Positions 14,485-23,503 of a stretch of DNA of 50,295 bases are shown one piece after another. Position numbers and translations under genes: made by a program. The notes under the pieces were generated by a model that did not search any database, was not told the origin of the DNA, and was given only the letters and a program-made list of their open reading frames with translations. Position 1 is the first letter of the stretch, and every line of letters starts with the position of its first letter. Source of the DNA: an uncultured Clostridia bacterium (GTDB lineage Bacteria; Bacillota; Clostridia; Christensenellales; Pumilibacteraceae); assembly GCA_947581755.1 (NCBI GenBank), contig CANPVN010000010.1, forward strand, positions 1 through 50,295, read 5' to 3'.

Positions 14485-15915
14485 ATGACCGATAAAGATA
14501 TTATCAAAAAAATCAGGCACATAGAGCAACTCGAATCTGTAAAAAAAGGCTCGGAGGCTCTCGCTTCTTACAACACGGGAGAAAAAATTCACTTAAAGCA
14601 ACTCGAATTTCACAAGTGCCCCAAGCGCAACCGCTGGGTGTTCGGCGGTAACCGCTCGGGTAAAACGGAGTGCGGCGCCGTCGAGGCGGTGTGGATCGCG
14701 AGAGGTATTCACCCTTATCGCAAAAACAGACCCAATACCTCGGGCTGGGTCGTCAGCCTTACGAGAGAAGTCCAACGAGATGTGGCTCAACAAAAAATCC
14801 TCAAATATCTTGCGCCCGAATGGATAGACTCCGTTGTCATGGTCTCGGGAAGAGCCGACAACCCCGAAGGCGGCGTCATCGACTACATCTCCGTCAAAAA
14901 CGTGTTCGGCGGAATAAGCAGAATAGGCTTCAAAAGTTGTGAAATGGGCAGAGAAAAGTTTCAAGGCGCGTCGCTGGATTTCGTGTGGTTCGATGAGGAA
15001 CCGCCCGAGGATATTTATGACGAGTGCAGAATGAGAGTGCTGGACAAAAAAGGCGATATCTTCGCGACTATGACTCCGCTCAAAGGGCTCACCTTCGTCT
15101 ATAACCGCATCTATCTGAACGACGCGGGAGACGATCAAGTGTGGCATATCTTTATGGAGTGGGCGGACAATCCCTATCTCGATCCTCAAGAGATAACGGC
15201 TCTTTCCGCTTCTCTTTCCAAAACCCAACTCGAGTCGAGACGCTACGGCAGATTTTGCACGGGACGAGGGCTTGTCTACGAGGAGTTCGACGAAAGAACG
15301 GTAGTCATTCCGCCCTTCAAAGTCCCCAAAGATTGGTACGACTGTTTGAGTATAGACCCCGGGCTGAACAATCCGCTGTCTTGCCACTGGTACGCCGTTG
15401 ACGGAGACGGAAATATCTATGTCATCATGGAACACTACGAGGCGGGGAAGGATATTCTCTATCATTGCGATACCATAAAAAGCATTTGCCGCTCTCTCGA
15501 TTGGAAAAAGGATTCGTTCGGACGATACAGAGCCTTTATCGACAGCGCGGCAAACCAACACACTTTAAGCGGCGTGAAATCGGTAGCAGAACTCTTTTGC
15601 GAAAACGGTATTCAGGTCGATACATCCGTCGATAAAGATCTGTTTACGGGAATAAGCCGAGTCAAACAATATTTAAGAAGAAATAACGGCGCGCCCAACC
15701 TCTTTATCTTCGATAATTGCGTCAACCTCATAAGAGAAATCAAAGGCTATTGGTGGGGTGAGGGCGATACTCCGCGCAAGAAAGACGATCACGCTCTCGA
15801 CGAATTGCGCTATTTTGTCATGAGTAAGCCCGCGCCGCCTCCGCCTTTGCCCAAAACTCCTTCGGATTTGGAAAGATTCAAATTAAAACTTATCAAAAAT
15901 TCGGGACACAGGTGA
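14485..15915 (+). CDS. Phage terminase large subunit
   Basis: A 476-residue packaging ATPase/nuclease. The ATPase Walker A is VFGGNRSGKTE (about residues 52-62) and Walker B is LDFVWFDEEPP. ATMTPLKG follows as coupling motif III. The RNase H-like nuclease domain starts SIDPGLNNP and ends with DDHALDELRYF, supplying the acidic metal ligands. The length is typical for TerL. The ATG at 14485 was chosen by where homology-like sequence begins; the ribosome binding site is weak (GGGGG about 15 nt upstream) and the frame stays open upstream. It is the first gene of the virion module, with the next gene starting at its stop codon. Confidence 0.9.
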   Translation: MTDKDIIKKIRHIEQLESVKKGSEALASYNTGEKIHLKQLEFHKCPKRNRWVFGGNRSGKTECGAVEAVWIARGIHPYRKNRPNTSGWVVSLTREVQRDVAQQKILKYLAPEWIDSVVMVSGRADNPEGGVIDYISVKNVFGGISRIGFKSCEMGREKFQGASLDFVWFDEEPPEDIYDECRMRVLDKKGDIFATMTPLKGLTFVYNRIYLNDAGDDQVWHIFMEWADNPYLDPQEITALSASLSKTQLESRRYGRFCTGRGLVYEEFDERTVVIPPFKVPKDWYDCLSIDPGLNNPLSCHWYAVDGDGNIYVIMEHYEAGKDILYHCDTIKSICRSLDWKKDSFGRYRAFIDSAANQHTLSGVKSVAELFCENGIQVDTSVDKDLFTGISRVKQYLRRNNGAPNLFIFDNCVNLIREIKGYWWGEGDTPRKKDDHALDELRYFVMSKPAPPPPLPKTPSDLERFKLKLIKNSGHR

Positions 15916-15917
15916 TC

Positions 15918-16244
15918 ATGGAAAACAAAAAACTCGAAAAGGCGTTGAAAAAACGCGCTCTCGGCTGTAAAGTCGTCGAAAGCGTCGAAGAATACGGAAT
16001 TGTGGACGGGGCGTTGAGTCTCGTCAAACAGAAAATAATGAAAAAAGACGTCCCGCCCGACGTTACCGCTCTTAAGATCCTTATGGAACTTAAGACCGAC
16101 GACGAAATCGATAATATGAGCGAGGAAGAACTGCAAGCCGAAAAACAAAGGTTGCTTGCCTTGCTCTGCGAAAAGTCGGACTCGGAAAAGTCGGAGTCGG
16201 AAAAGTCGGACTCGGAAAAGTCGGAGTCGGAAGGGACGGAATAG
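15918..16244 (+). CDS. Small phage protein with acidic-basic repeat tail
   Basis: A protein of about 108 residues immediately after the terminase, in the style of small proteins that accompany TerL genes: ALKKRALGCKVVESVEEYG at about residues 9-27 and KKDVPPDVTALKILMEL at about 45-61. A terminase small subunit role is possible but unproven. The C-terminus is a repeat of DSEKSE units encoded by a tandem GACTCGGAAAAGTCGGAG-like repeat (about 16177-16232), which may vary in copy number. A GTG at 15912 overlapping the terL stop is an alternative start. Confidence 0.6.
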   Translation: MENKKLEKALKKRALGCKVVESVEEYGIVDGALSLVKQKIMKKDVPPDVTALKILMELKTDDEIDNMSEEELQAEKQRLLALLCEKSDSEKSESEKSDSEKSESEGTE

Positions 16245-16374
16245 GAAAGCGTTGTCCGAAAAAAAAACAAGGGCGGATACCGTCGGGGTGAAAGAACTTT
16301 TTGCCTCGGCGTTTTTATTGCGCCGACTTAAAGACAAAAAAACTCTTAAATAAATTTTTTATTGGGGGAAAGTT

Positions 16375-16608
16375 ATGAAACTTATCAAATCAACAAGAAA
16401 GATCAGGTGTGAAATGGGCGCGTGCAGAAGGCTTGCCGACTATACGATAGCGATGGATCGCGTCGGAATAAGAAGCAACATCCATGTGTGCGGAGACTGC
16501 CTTAAAGAGTTGTACGGACTCATCGGCGAACAGATAATACCCAAAAGTCTGGAAACCGCGGTAAGACAGTCGAGAAGAAGCGAAAGTGCGTTAAAGGAGT
16601 GGAAATGA
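16375..16608 (+). CDS. Small zinc-ribbon-like protein
   Basis: A 77-residue basic protein with two cysteine pairs, CEMGAC (about residues 12-17) and CGDC (about 42-45), separated by about 25 residues. This fits a single zinc ribbon. A purine-rich GGGGGAAAG lies just upstream of the ATG. Its stop overlaps the portal start by 4 bp, so it is translated with the virion genes. No specific function can be assigned; small zinc-binding proteins are frequent in phage packaging modules. Confidence 0.65.
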   Translation: MKLIKSTRKIRCEMGACRRLADYTIAMDRVGIRSNIHVCGDCLKELYGLIGEQIIPKSLETAVRQSRRSESALKEWK

Positions 16609-18488
16609 AAACAAATTCGAACAATCTTCGTTTCGAAGAGGATATTGTCGCCGACGTAAGACGGGATTTTCAGACGAGGGCGGCGGAACGCAGACCCTTC
16701 GAGACACAGTGGCAGTTAAACACCAATTTCGTTATAGGCAATCAATATTGCACGGTCGGCGCGTTGGGAGAAATAGAGGACTCGGCAAGAGACTATTTCT
16801 GGCAGGAAAGAGAAGTTTTTAATCATATCGCGTCTATCGTGGAGACGAGAATGGCGAAACTCGCAAGAGTGAGACCCAAGATGAGCGTAAGACCCGCTTC
16901 GGGAGACAGCGATGACGTCTCTACCGCGAAAGTCGCGACGAAAATTCTCGCGGCGGCTTCCGATAAACTCAACATGAGCGAGATAATAGCCGAAGGCACA
17001 AAGTGGAGTGAAATTACAGGCTCCGTCTTTTATAAAGTCACCTGGGATTCCAAACTCGGAACCAAGGTGGGCGCCAAAAACGGGAAAAACCTTTTCGAGG
17101 GAGAGGTGAGAGTGGACGTGTGTCCGCCTTACGAGATCTATCCCTACAATATAGAACTCGATTCCGTGGCGGCTCAGCCCGGGATAATCCACGCGAAAGC
17201 CATGCACGTAAAAGAGATAAAAGCAATATGGGGTGTGGATATAGAACCCGAAAATATAGAACTTGCCTCTGTTTCGATAGCCTCTAACGCAGGGGGATTC
17301 AATGTAAATTCCTCGGTGGCGACGGTCTCGAGAGGATACAAAAAGGACTATGCCGTCGTCATAGAGCGTTACACGAGACCCAATGCGGACTTACCCGAGG
17401 GCGAACTCGCCATCGTCGCGGGAAATCGCTTGCTGTATTACGGACCTCTTCCCTACATAAACGGCGCGGACGGAATGAGAGATTTGCCCTTCGTCAAGCA
17501 GGACGCGATAAAACGCGCGGGCTGTTTCTTCGGAACTTCTATGGTGGAACGCGCTATCCCCGTCCAAAGAGCCTATAACGCCGTCAAAAACAGAAAACAC
17601 GAGTTTATGAACCGCATTGCGATGGGCGTGCTTGCCGTAGAGGATGGCTCAATAGACCTATCTGCTCTCGAGGACGAGGGACTTTCTCCGGGGAAGATAC
17701 TTGTGTACAGGCAGGGGTCGACTCCGCCCGTGATGATGAATATGGGCTCGGTGCCCGCGGAGTTCTCTGTCGAAGAGGAAAAACTCTTGACGGAATTTAT
17801 CGCTATCTCGGGCGTGAGTGAAATCATGCGCACAAGTTCGGTGCCTGCGGCGATAACCTCGGGCGCGGCGTTGCAATTACTGTTGGAACAGGACGAAAAC
17901 AGACTTTCGGTGACTGCCGACAATATCCGAGCCGCCGCTCTCGGCATGGCGAAGATGATATTGAGGCTGTACAAACAATTCGCGGCGCAGACGAGACTCG
18001 CGAGAGTCGTGGGGGAAGAAGGCGAAGTCGAACTCATAAGTTGGAACGCTTCCGATATAGGCTGCGACGATGTGGTTTTCGACACCGAAAACGAGATGAA
18101 TACTTCTCAGGCGGCGCGTCAAACCATGATTTTCGACCTCTTGAAGGCGGGACTTTTGAGCGACGAGAACGGAAAACTCTCGGACGCAATGAGATACAAA
18201 ATCCTCGATGTGTTGGGCTACGGCAGTTGGGAACTTACAAAGGACGTCGAAAGGTTGCACGTCTTAAGAGCAGAAAAAGAAAACATGAATATCGCAACTT
18301 CTCAACCCCAAGTCAGCGAAATCGACGACCACGAATTGCATATTGCTACGCATAAGAAATTTTTGCTCGGAAACGACTTCGTCAAAGTAAAAGAAAAATA
18401 TCCCGACGCGGAAAAGGTTATGCTTCGACATATCCGACAACACAGAAAATTCGAGGCGGAGGAAAAGGAGATCGATGATGAACAATAA
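16605..18488 (+). CDS. Phage portal protein (P22-like)
   Basis: A 627-residue protein with the features of podovirus-type portals. The N-terminal helical region DIVADVRRDFQTRAAERRPFETQWQLNTNFVIGNQY is followed by EVFNHIASIVETRMAKLARVRPKMSVRP (about 68-95). A central region carries AYNAVKNRKHEFMNRIAMGVLAV (about 325-347), and a C-terminal helical segment rich in Glu/Lys ends the protein. It would form the dodecameric DNA gate at one capsid vertex. The ATG at 16605 has AAAGGAG 5 nt upstream. It overlaps the zinc-ribbon gene by 4 bp and the scaffold gene by 11 bp. The gene order terL-portal-scaffold-capsid supports the call. Confidence 0.85.
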   Translation: MKTNSNNLRFEEDIVADVRRDFQTRAAERRPFETQWQLNTNFVIGNQYCTVGALGEIEDSARDYFWQEREVFNHIASIVETRMAKLARVRPKMSVRPASGDSDDVSTAKVATKILAAASDKLNMSEIIAEGTKWSEITGSVFYKVTWDSKLGTKVGAKNGKNLFEGEVRVDVCPPYEIYPYNIELDSVAAQPGIIHAKAMHVKEIKAIWGVDIEPENIELASVSIASNAGGFNVNSSVATVSRGYKKDYAVVIERYTRPNADLPEGELAIVAGNRLLYYGPLPYINGADGMRDLPFVKQDAIKRAGCFFGTSMVERAIPVQRAYNAVKNRKHEFMNRIAMGVLAVEDGSIDLSALEDEGLSPGKILVYRQGSTPPVMMNMGSVPAEFSVEEEKLLTEFIAISGVSEIMRTSSVPAAITSGAALQLLLEQDENRLSVTADNIRAAALGMAKMILRLYKQFAAQTRLARVVGEEGEVELISWNASDIGCDDVVFDTENEMNTSQAARQTMIFDLLKAGLLSDENGKLSDAMRYKILDVLGYGSWELTKDVERLHVLRAEKENMNIATSQPQVSEIDDHELHIATHKKFLLGNDFVKVKEKYPDAEKVMLRHIRQHRKFEAEEKEIDDEQ

Positions 18489-19155
18489 AGACAAATTTGC
18501 CGATAAACACGAACTGTTGAAGGCGTATAACGCGCTTCAGGCGGAGTTTACCAAACGCTGTCAACGATTGAAAGAACTCGAAAGAGAACTGTCGGAAAAG
18601 AAAACGCCTTCCGAGGAGGAGCCTTACGTCGCCGAGGAGAAAGATACGGACTCTCTTTGCGAGCCTATCGTCGAGGAGACGGACTCCCTTTGCGAGGAAA
18701 TCGAGGACTCTCTTTGCGAGGAAACAGAGGAGCCTCTTGCGGACTCCGATGACGAAGAGGTTGTCGGGGAAAGGACGGGAGAGGAAAATTCCGAGGAAGA
18801 GAATTTTGTCGAAAAGGGCGGAGAGACTCTCCGAAAAAGCGAAGAAGAAAAAAGAATCGTCGAACAACCCGCTTTTGCGGGCTCGGCGCGGGACGGCTAT
18901 AACGGCGAGGAGCCGCAGCCGTCGGACATAGAGGAGCGGTTGAAGGCGAGACTCTCGGATCCCGACTTCATAGACAGAGAGATATTGACAAACAGCGATA
19001 TTACCTCGAGGATAATCGCGGCGTATCTCGCGTCTCTGTCGGGTTCGGAGAGCGTCTCTACGTTGGGAAGGACGGGAAGTATGTTTTTGAGTCCCGTCAA
19101 AAAACCGAAGTCGCTTGCCGAAGCGAGGGCGCTTGCCGAAAAACTGCTCAAATAA
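18478..19155 (+). CDS. Probable capsid scaffolding protein
   Basis: A protein of about 225 residues, very acidic, located between portal and capsid genes as scaffolding proteins usually are. The N-terminal coiled-coil stretch (KHELLKAYNALQAEFTKRCQRLKELERELSEK, about residues 9-41) is followed by a low-complexity acidic centre with four repeats of DSLCE. A C-terminal helical region ends LAEARALAEKLLK, and a short basic helix at the end commonly contacts coat protein. The cysteine in each DSLCE repeat is unusual for a scaffold. AAGGAG lies 7 nt before this ATG; an ATG three bases earlier is possible. Confidence 0.7.
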   Translation: MNNKDKFADKHELLKAYNALQAEFTKRCQRLKELERELSEKKTPSEEEPYVAEEKDTDSLCEPIVEETDSLCEEIEDSLCEETEEPLADSDDEEVVGERTGEENSEEENFVEKGGETLRKSEEEKRIVEQPAFAGSARDGYNGEEPQPSDIEERLKARLSDPDFIDREILTNSDITSRIIAAYLASLSGSESVSTLGRTGSMFLSPVKKPKSLAEARALAEKLLK

Positions 19156-19182
19156 AATTTTTTATAAAGGAGATTTTTTATT

Positions 19183-20340
19183 TTGGTTACATTAACTACT
19201 GCGGAAGAAGCATTGAAATCGGTATATCTCGGCGCAGTCACCGAGATGCTCAATACAAAAGTCAACCCCTTGCTCGCGAAAATAGAGCATACGGGCTCCG
19301 ACGTTTGGGGTAAGGAAATTCGTAAAGCCGTAAGTTACGGCATCAACGGCGGCGTGGGAGCGGGCGACGAAGCGGGCGCATTGCCCGCGGCGCACGGCAA
19401 CAACTACTTGCAGTTCGTCACCACTCTCAAGAACCTTTACGGACAGATAGAGATTTCCGACAAGGCGATGAGAGCAAGCAGCGACAACAGAGGCGCATTT
19501 TTGGATCTTCTCACCGCCGAACTCGACGGATTGCTCAAAGCGAGCCGTTTCAATTTGGGACGTATGCTCTACGGAGACGGCTCGGGCTTGCTCGCCACCG
19601 TCAAAAGCGTCGATGACGGTATCGTCGTTGACAAAGTAAACAACCTTATAGAGGGGCTCGTCGTTGACGTTTATCCCGACGCGGGAGACGTTCCCACATA
19701 CAAGGGCTTGAGAATAAAGAGCATAGACAGAGACGCCAAGAAGGTCACCTTTACCACTTCCGACGTAAGCAGTATTGCCGCAAAAGCAAAACTCTACGTT
19801 CAGGGAAGCAAGGACAAGGAAATCACGGGTCTCGGCGCGATCTTCGGAACGGGCTCGCTGTACGGCCTGGACAGAGCAAACTACGACTTTATGAAGCCCT
19901 ACACAAAAGCCGTAAACGCAAATATCGACGAGATAGTCATTCAGGAAGCTATCGACAGATTGGAAAATTACGCCAACGCGACGGTGGACTTCATAGCGTG
20001 CGCGCAAGACGTCAAGTACGCTTATCAGGAGTACATGGCGCAGTACAAGCGCAATATAGACATTATGGAACTCGAAGGCGGCTTCAAGACTCTTTCCTAT
20101 AACGGTATTCCTCTCGTTTACGACAGATTCGTAGACGACGGTTGTATGTATTTGCTCGACACCTCGGCGTTCAAACTCCACCAACTCTGCGATTGGAGAT
20201 ACCTCGAGACCGAAAACGGTAAGATACTTCGTCAGAGCGAAGGCAAACCCGTCTTTACCGCGACGCTCGTCAAGTATTGCGACCTCATCTGCGACAGACC
20301 CAACGGACAAGCCTTGCTTACGGGAATTACGAGAGAATGA
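19183..20340 (+). CDS. Phage major capsid protein
   Basis: A 385-residue protein, the expected coat protein by position and composition. The N-terminal arm LTTAEEALKSVYLGAVTEMLN is followed by TGSDVWGKEIRKAVSYGINGGVGAG (about 36-60). Then come LYGQIEISDKAMRAS (about 86-100), a middle insertion with beta-rich sequence (about 145-210), and the C-terminal GIPLVYDRFVDDGCMYLLDTSAF (about 307-330) that resembles the P/A-domain end of HK97-fold coats of clostridial phages. The start is TTG at 19183 with AAAGGAG 10 nt upstream. A strong ribosome binding site with a weak start codon is notable for a major structural protein. Confidence 0.8.
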   Translation: MVTLTTAEEALKSVYLGAVTEMLNTKVNPLLAKIEHTGSDVWGKEIRKAVSYGINGGVGAGDEAGALPAAHGNNYLQFVTTLKNLYGQIEISDKAMRASSDNRGAFLDLLTAELDGLLKASRFNLGRMLYGDGSGLLATVKSVDDGIVVDKVNNLIEGLVVDVYPDAGDVPTYKGLRIKSIDRDAKKVTFTTSDVSSIAAKAKLYVQGSKDKEITGLGAIFGTGSLYGLDRANYDFMKPYTKAVNANIDEIVIQEAIDRLENYANATVDFIACAQDVKYAYQEYMAQYKRNIDIMELEGGFKTLSYNGIPLVYDRFVDDGCMYLLDTSAFKLHQLCDWRYLETENGKILRQSEGKPVFTATLVKYCDLICDRPNGQALLTGITRE

Positions 20341-20651
20341 TAGGCAAGGGCAGAATCATAACGCATGATCTCTACGATATTGCGGACAGAATCAAGGAAA
20401 TAGACGAGGACTATTTTATCGTCAGAGATTATCGCACGGGCAAGTTCCAGATACATAATTCGCGACAAAAGGGCGGAACTCTTGCCTTGGTTCTGCCCTT
20501 TGACCGCCTCGATTACAGAACGATCGTGTCGGTTCGACGCACGAGAGCGGAAAGAAAAAACAAACTTTTGGAGGAAATGGAAAGAGATAACCGTAAACTC
20601 CTCGAAAGACAACTCTCGGATGCAACAGAAAAAATCAAAAGGAGCCTTTGA
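20337..20651 (+). CDS. Small virion-module protein of unknown function
   Basis: A 104-residue protein beginning MIGKGRIITHDLYDIADRIKEID. An N-terminal alpha/beta region with DYFIVRDYRTGKFQIHN is followed by a long basic C-terminal helix (about residues 66-104). Its ATG overlaps the capsid stop by 4 bp, so it is translationally coupled to the coat gene. A longer in-frame start would run into the capsid gene. The location after the coat gene suggests a head-closure or minor head protein. No motif proves it. Confidence 0.6.
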   Translation: MIGKGRIITHDLYDIADRIKEIDEDYFIVRDYRTGKFQIHNSRQKGGTLALVLPFDRLDYRTIVSVRRTRAERKNKLLEEMERDNRKLLERQLSDATEKIKRSL

Positions 20652-20657
20652 ATCCTC

Positions 20658-21173
20658 ATGAATGCCAAAACAATTATAGACGCAACCAAAATCAATCTGA
20701 ATATCACCGACGACTCTTGCGACGCAAAACTGCTGTTTTGCCTCAAAAACGTTTTGAGCGAGGTGGCTACGGATTTCATTCCCGTCTACCATAAGACAAA
20801 ACTCAACGCAATAAACGGCGTTATCGATATTTCCGAACTCGAAAAACTTCCCATAAAACTCTCTACCGTCAGAAACGACGAGATGTATTTTATGTACTGC
20901 GTGAAAGAAGGAAAACTTTTGCTTACGCCCAAATACTCGGGCGAAGTCACAATCACTTATTCCTACTTGCCCGTCATAGAGTCCCCCGACGACGAAGTCC
21001 CCTATACCGAAGTCGCCCTCAGGTGGCTGTCCTTCGGACTCGCCGCGGAATACTGCCTTGTCTCGGGTCTCGACAACGAGGCGGTAATGTGGGATAAAAG
21101 ATACAAGGACGGCGCGCGGGAAGCCGCCTTCGCCTTCGGAGAACACAGAATCAAACAGAGAGCCTGGTACTGA
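20658..21173 (+). CDS. Probable head-tail connector protein
   Basis: A 171-residue protein located where connector (gp4/gp6-like) proteins sit. The N-terminal helices AKTIIDATKINLNI and AKLLFCLKNVLSEVATDFIPVYH precede a beta-rich centre (GKLLLTPKYSGEVTITYSYLP, about 95-115). The C-terminal helices VALRWLSFGLAAEYCLVSGL and EAVMWDKRYKDGAREAAFAF follow, the usual helical adaptor pattern. GGAG is a few bases before the ATG. It is adjacent on both sides to virion genes with gaps of 6 and 13 bp. Confidence 0.6.
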   Translation: MNAKTIIDATKINLNITDDSCDAKLLFCLKNVLSEVATDFIPVYHKTKLNAINGVIDISELEKLPIKLSTVRNDEMYFMYCVKEGKLLLTPKYSGEVTITYSYLPVIESPDDEVPYTEVALRWLSFGLAAEYCLVSGLDNEAVMWDKRYKDGAREAAFAFGEHRIKQRAWY

Positions 21174-21186
21174 AAGGAGTGTGCGT

Positions 21187-22542
21187 ATGAGAGATTATAT
21201 AAGCGTTTTCAAAAATACCGACAGACTGAGAATCAACAGCTTTGCTTCGGGTGTGGATTACTCTCTCGACGAGAGCGTCATGAAACCTACCGTCGCGGTG
21301 GACTGCATGAATTTTCGCTTCGATAACGGCGCGTTGAGACAGACGACGGGCTTGAAAAAGGGACGGGTGGAAAACGCGCTTTCGGTATGGGACTTTACGA
21401 GATACGACGCGAAAAAGGAACAGTACGTCACCGTTACCATGTTCATGGCGGAGGACGGAAAGATAATGTACTTAGACCCCGATACCCTTCAACAAAAAGT
21501 CCTCGGAGACATTGTGTTCACCTCTCCGCCCGTCACCGTCAATTACAGACTCTATGACGAGGATGTAATCATAATGTGCTCTCCCACCGATTATATGGTG
21601 GTTTGGAACGGTGTGGACAGCGCGTATTCCGTGCCTTCCTCTCCCTTCATAAGTTCGTTGGCGATGCATTACGAAAGACTCTTCGTGACTACGGAAGGAG
21701 AGAAAAACGCCGTTTGGTTCTCCGACGACCTCGACCCCACGAATTGGAACGCCGAACTCGACGAGGGCGGCTACATCACTTTGATAGACGACAGAGGACG
21801 CTCCAACAAAGTAATAAGTTTTCTGAATTACATTTATATTTTCAGAGACAACGGCATCTCGAGACTCACGGCGTACGGAGACCAGAGAGATTTCTATGTC
21901 GGCAATCTGTTCGTCTCGAGCGGAAAGATATACGCCGATACCGTCACGGTGTGCGGCGACAAGATATATTTTCTCGCTTCCGACGGAATCTATATGTTCG
22001 ACGGAGTCTCGACTCAAAAGATACTTTCCAATCTCGACTCGGTTATAGTCGGAGGCACGCCCTTCGCCGCCTATTACGAGGGCAATTATTATCTCGCTAC
22101 AAGGCTGAAAGGAGAGGGACGGGGTACCGAAAACAACGGTTTGATAGTCATTTCGCCCTCTTCTTATTACCTCGTTCAAGGAATGAATATTACGCGGTTG
22201 TGTCCCACTTCCGAGGGATTGTATGCCGCGCTCAAAGACGGAAGAATGGCTGTCATCGACGATAGCGGAAGTTTTTTTGGCGAACCGCTACACAAAAAAT
22301 GGGTGATGCCCAAGACGGATTTCGGCATTACGGGGCTAAAAATCCTCAAAGACCTGAGAATTTCTTCCACGGGAAAGGCGAAAATCACCGTCGAGTCGGA
22401 CTTCGGGAAAAAAGAAGTCTCGGTCAACGAAGGAGTCAACAGGTTCTTTATAAATCTCATGGGACATATCTTCGGCATACGCATCGAAAGCGATTGCGCG
22501 GAAATTTCTTTGAGCCGAATGAGCCTGTCTTTCAAGAGGTGA
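21187..22542 (+). CDS. Beta-propeller-like tail/stabilisation protein
   Basis: A 451-residue beta-rich protein. The N-terminus FKNTDRLRINSFASGVDYSLDESVMKP...DCMNFRFDNGALRQTTGLKKG (about residues 5-60) resembles the start of phage packaged-DNA stabilisation or tail-needle-hub proteins with repeated blades. Blade-like strands recur: EDGKIMYLDPDT, EDVIIMCSPTDYMVVWNG, NAVWFSDDLDPTNWNAE, KVISFLNYIYIFRDNGISRL, DKIYFLASDGIYMFDG. It probably plugs or extends the portal. AAAGGAG lies 7 nt before the ATG at 21187. The assignment is by position and repeat pattern. Confidence 0.6.
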   Translation: MRDYISVFKNTDRLRINSFASGVDYSLDESVMKPTVAVDCMNFRFDNGALRQTTGLKKGRVENALSVWDFTRYDAKKEQYVTVTMFMAEDGKIMYLDPDTLQQKVLGDIVFTSPPVTVNYRLYDEDVIIMCSPTDYMVVWNGVDSAYSVPSSPFISSLAMHYERLFVTTEGEKNAVWFSDDLDPTNWNAELDEGGYITLIDDRGRSNKVISFLNYIYIFRDNGISRLTAYGDQRDFYVGNLFVSSGKIYADTVTVCGDKIYFLASDGIYMFDGVSTQKILSNLDSVIVGGTPFAAYYEGNYYLATRLKGEGRGTENNGLIVISPSSYYLVQGMNITRLCPTSEGLYAALKDGRMAVIDDSGSFFGEPLHKKWVMPKTDFGITGLKILKDLRISSTGKAKITVESDFGKKEVSVNEGVNRFFINLMGHIFGIRIESDCAEISLSRMSLSFKR

Positions 22543-22546
22543 AAAT

Positions 22547-23503
22547 ATGGATTACGGTAAACTTGCCTATCTTAAAGCCGAGGACCTCGAGTTGAGACTT
22601 ATGAATCTCGACTTCGACAACGAAAGCAACAGCGCATATATCACAGCCTCGGTGGGCGGCGCGGGCGGAGTCATTCCGCTCGCCGTAGTCTCGGGCGACG
22701 GAAATATCGGATTCGTAGTCAAGATAGCGACTGTAGACTCGGCAAACAAAAAAATCTCGCTGCTGTGCGACGGGCTCGTCGTCGGAGAGGGATATGCGAA
22801 CAATTTCGGAGAAGTCATCATAATAGGCTCCGCCAACATCTCGGAAAGCGCGGAAATAGCGTTGTCGTGTCAAGAAGATACGTTTGTCATAAAGGCGGAG
22901 GCGGTTTTCTTCGGAAACGCCTACGTTTCGGCGCGCGCGATAGAAGTCTCGGCTTGCGGAGCCGACTCCGTTGCCGCCGTCATCACTTCCAATCTCGGCA
23001 AAATTTGCCTTACCATAGCCGATGCGGAGATGCTCGCAAAAGGCATAGACCCTATAGAGGGCAACGTCTTGGGCGCGGGAGAGCGCGCAGCCGTCTGCAA
23101 AGGCAAAAACGGCTTTATCGCGGCTTATTGCGGCGGCAAAGATATTTGTATTCAAAGACTCGACAAAGAGGGCTTTTTGCAAAAAACTTTGCGCGTTCGC
23201 TGCGAGTCCGAGCCTACTTCCGTTTGCGTCGCGGAGTTCCTCGGAAGAACCGTAGTCGGCTATGTCGCAAAGGGAAAAGTGTGTTACAGAGTCGCCGACG
23301 GAGAACTTAACTGCATCTCGGAAGAGACAAAGACTTCCGTTTCCGCCGACAAAGTCTTGCTGTGCGGCAAGAACGCGCTCTTTCTTGTCTATTCTTATCG
23401 CGGAAAATGCTTTTTGAAACAGTACGAAGAGGAAATAATGACCGAGGCGTTTGCCTCTCTTGTCGCCGATATACAAATTTCTTACGAAGGAGTTCCATCA
23501 TGA
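22547..23503 (+). CDS. Beta-rich virion-module protein
   Basis: A 318-residue protein I do not recognise. It is almost entirely short beta strands with Gly/Asn turns, for example GNIGFVVKIATVDSANKKISLLCDG and KVCYRVADGELNCISEE, consistent with a propeller or tail-tube-like fold. It is unusually cysteine-rich for a virion protein. It begins 4 bp after the previous stop and overlaps the next gene by 4 bp (ATGA), so it belongs to the same translationally coupled series. No secretion signal or membrane segment is visible. Confidence 0.6.
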   Translation: MDYGKLAYLKAEDLELRLMNLDFDNESNSAYITASVGGAGGVIPLAVVSGDGNIGFVVKIATVDSANKKISLLCDGLVVGEGYANNFGEVIIIGSANISESAEIALSCQEDTFVIKAEAVFFGNAYVSARAIEVSACGADSVAAVITSNLGKICLTIADAEMLAKGIDPIEGNVLGAGERAAVCKGKNGFIAAYCGGKDICIQRLDKEGFLQKTLRVRCESEPTSVCVAEFLGRTVVGYVAKGKVCYRVADGELNCISEETKTSVSADKVLLCGKNALFLVYSYRGKCFLKQYEEEIMTEAFASLVADIQISYEGVPS

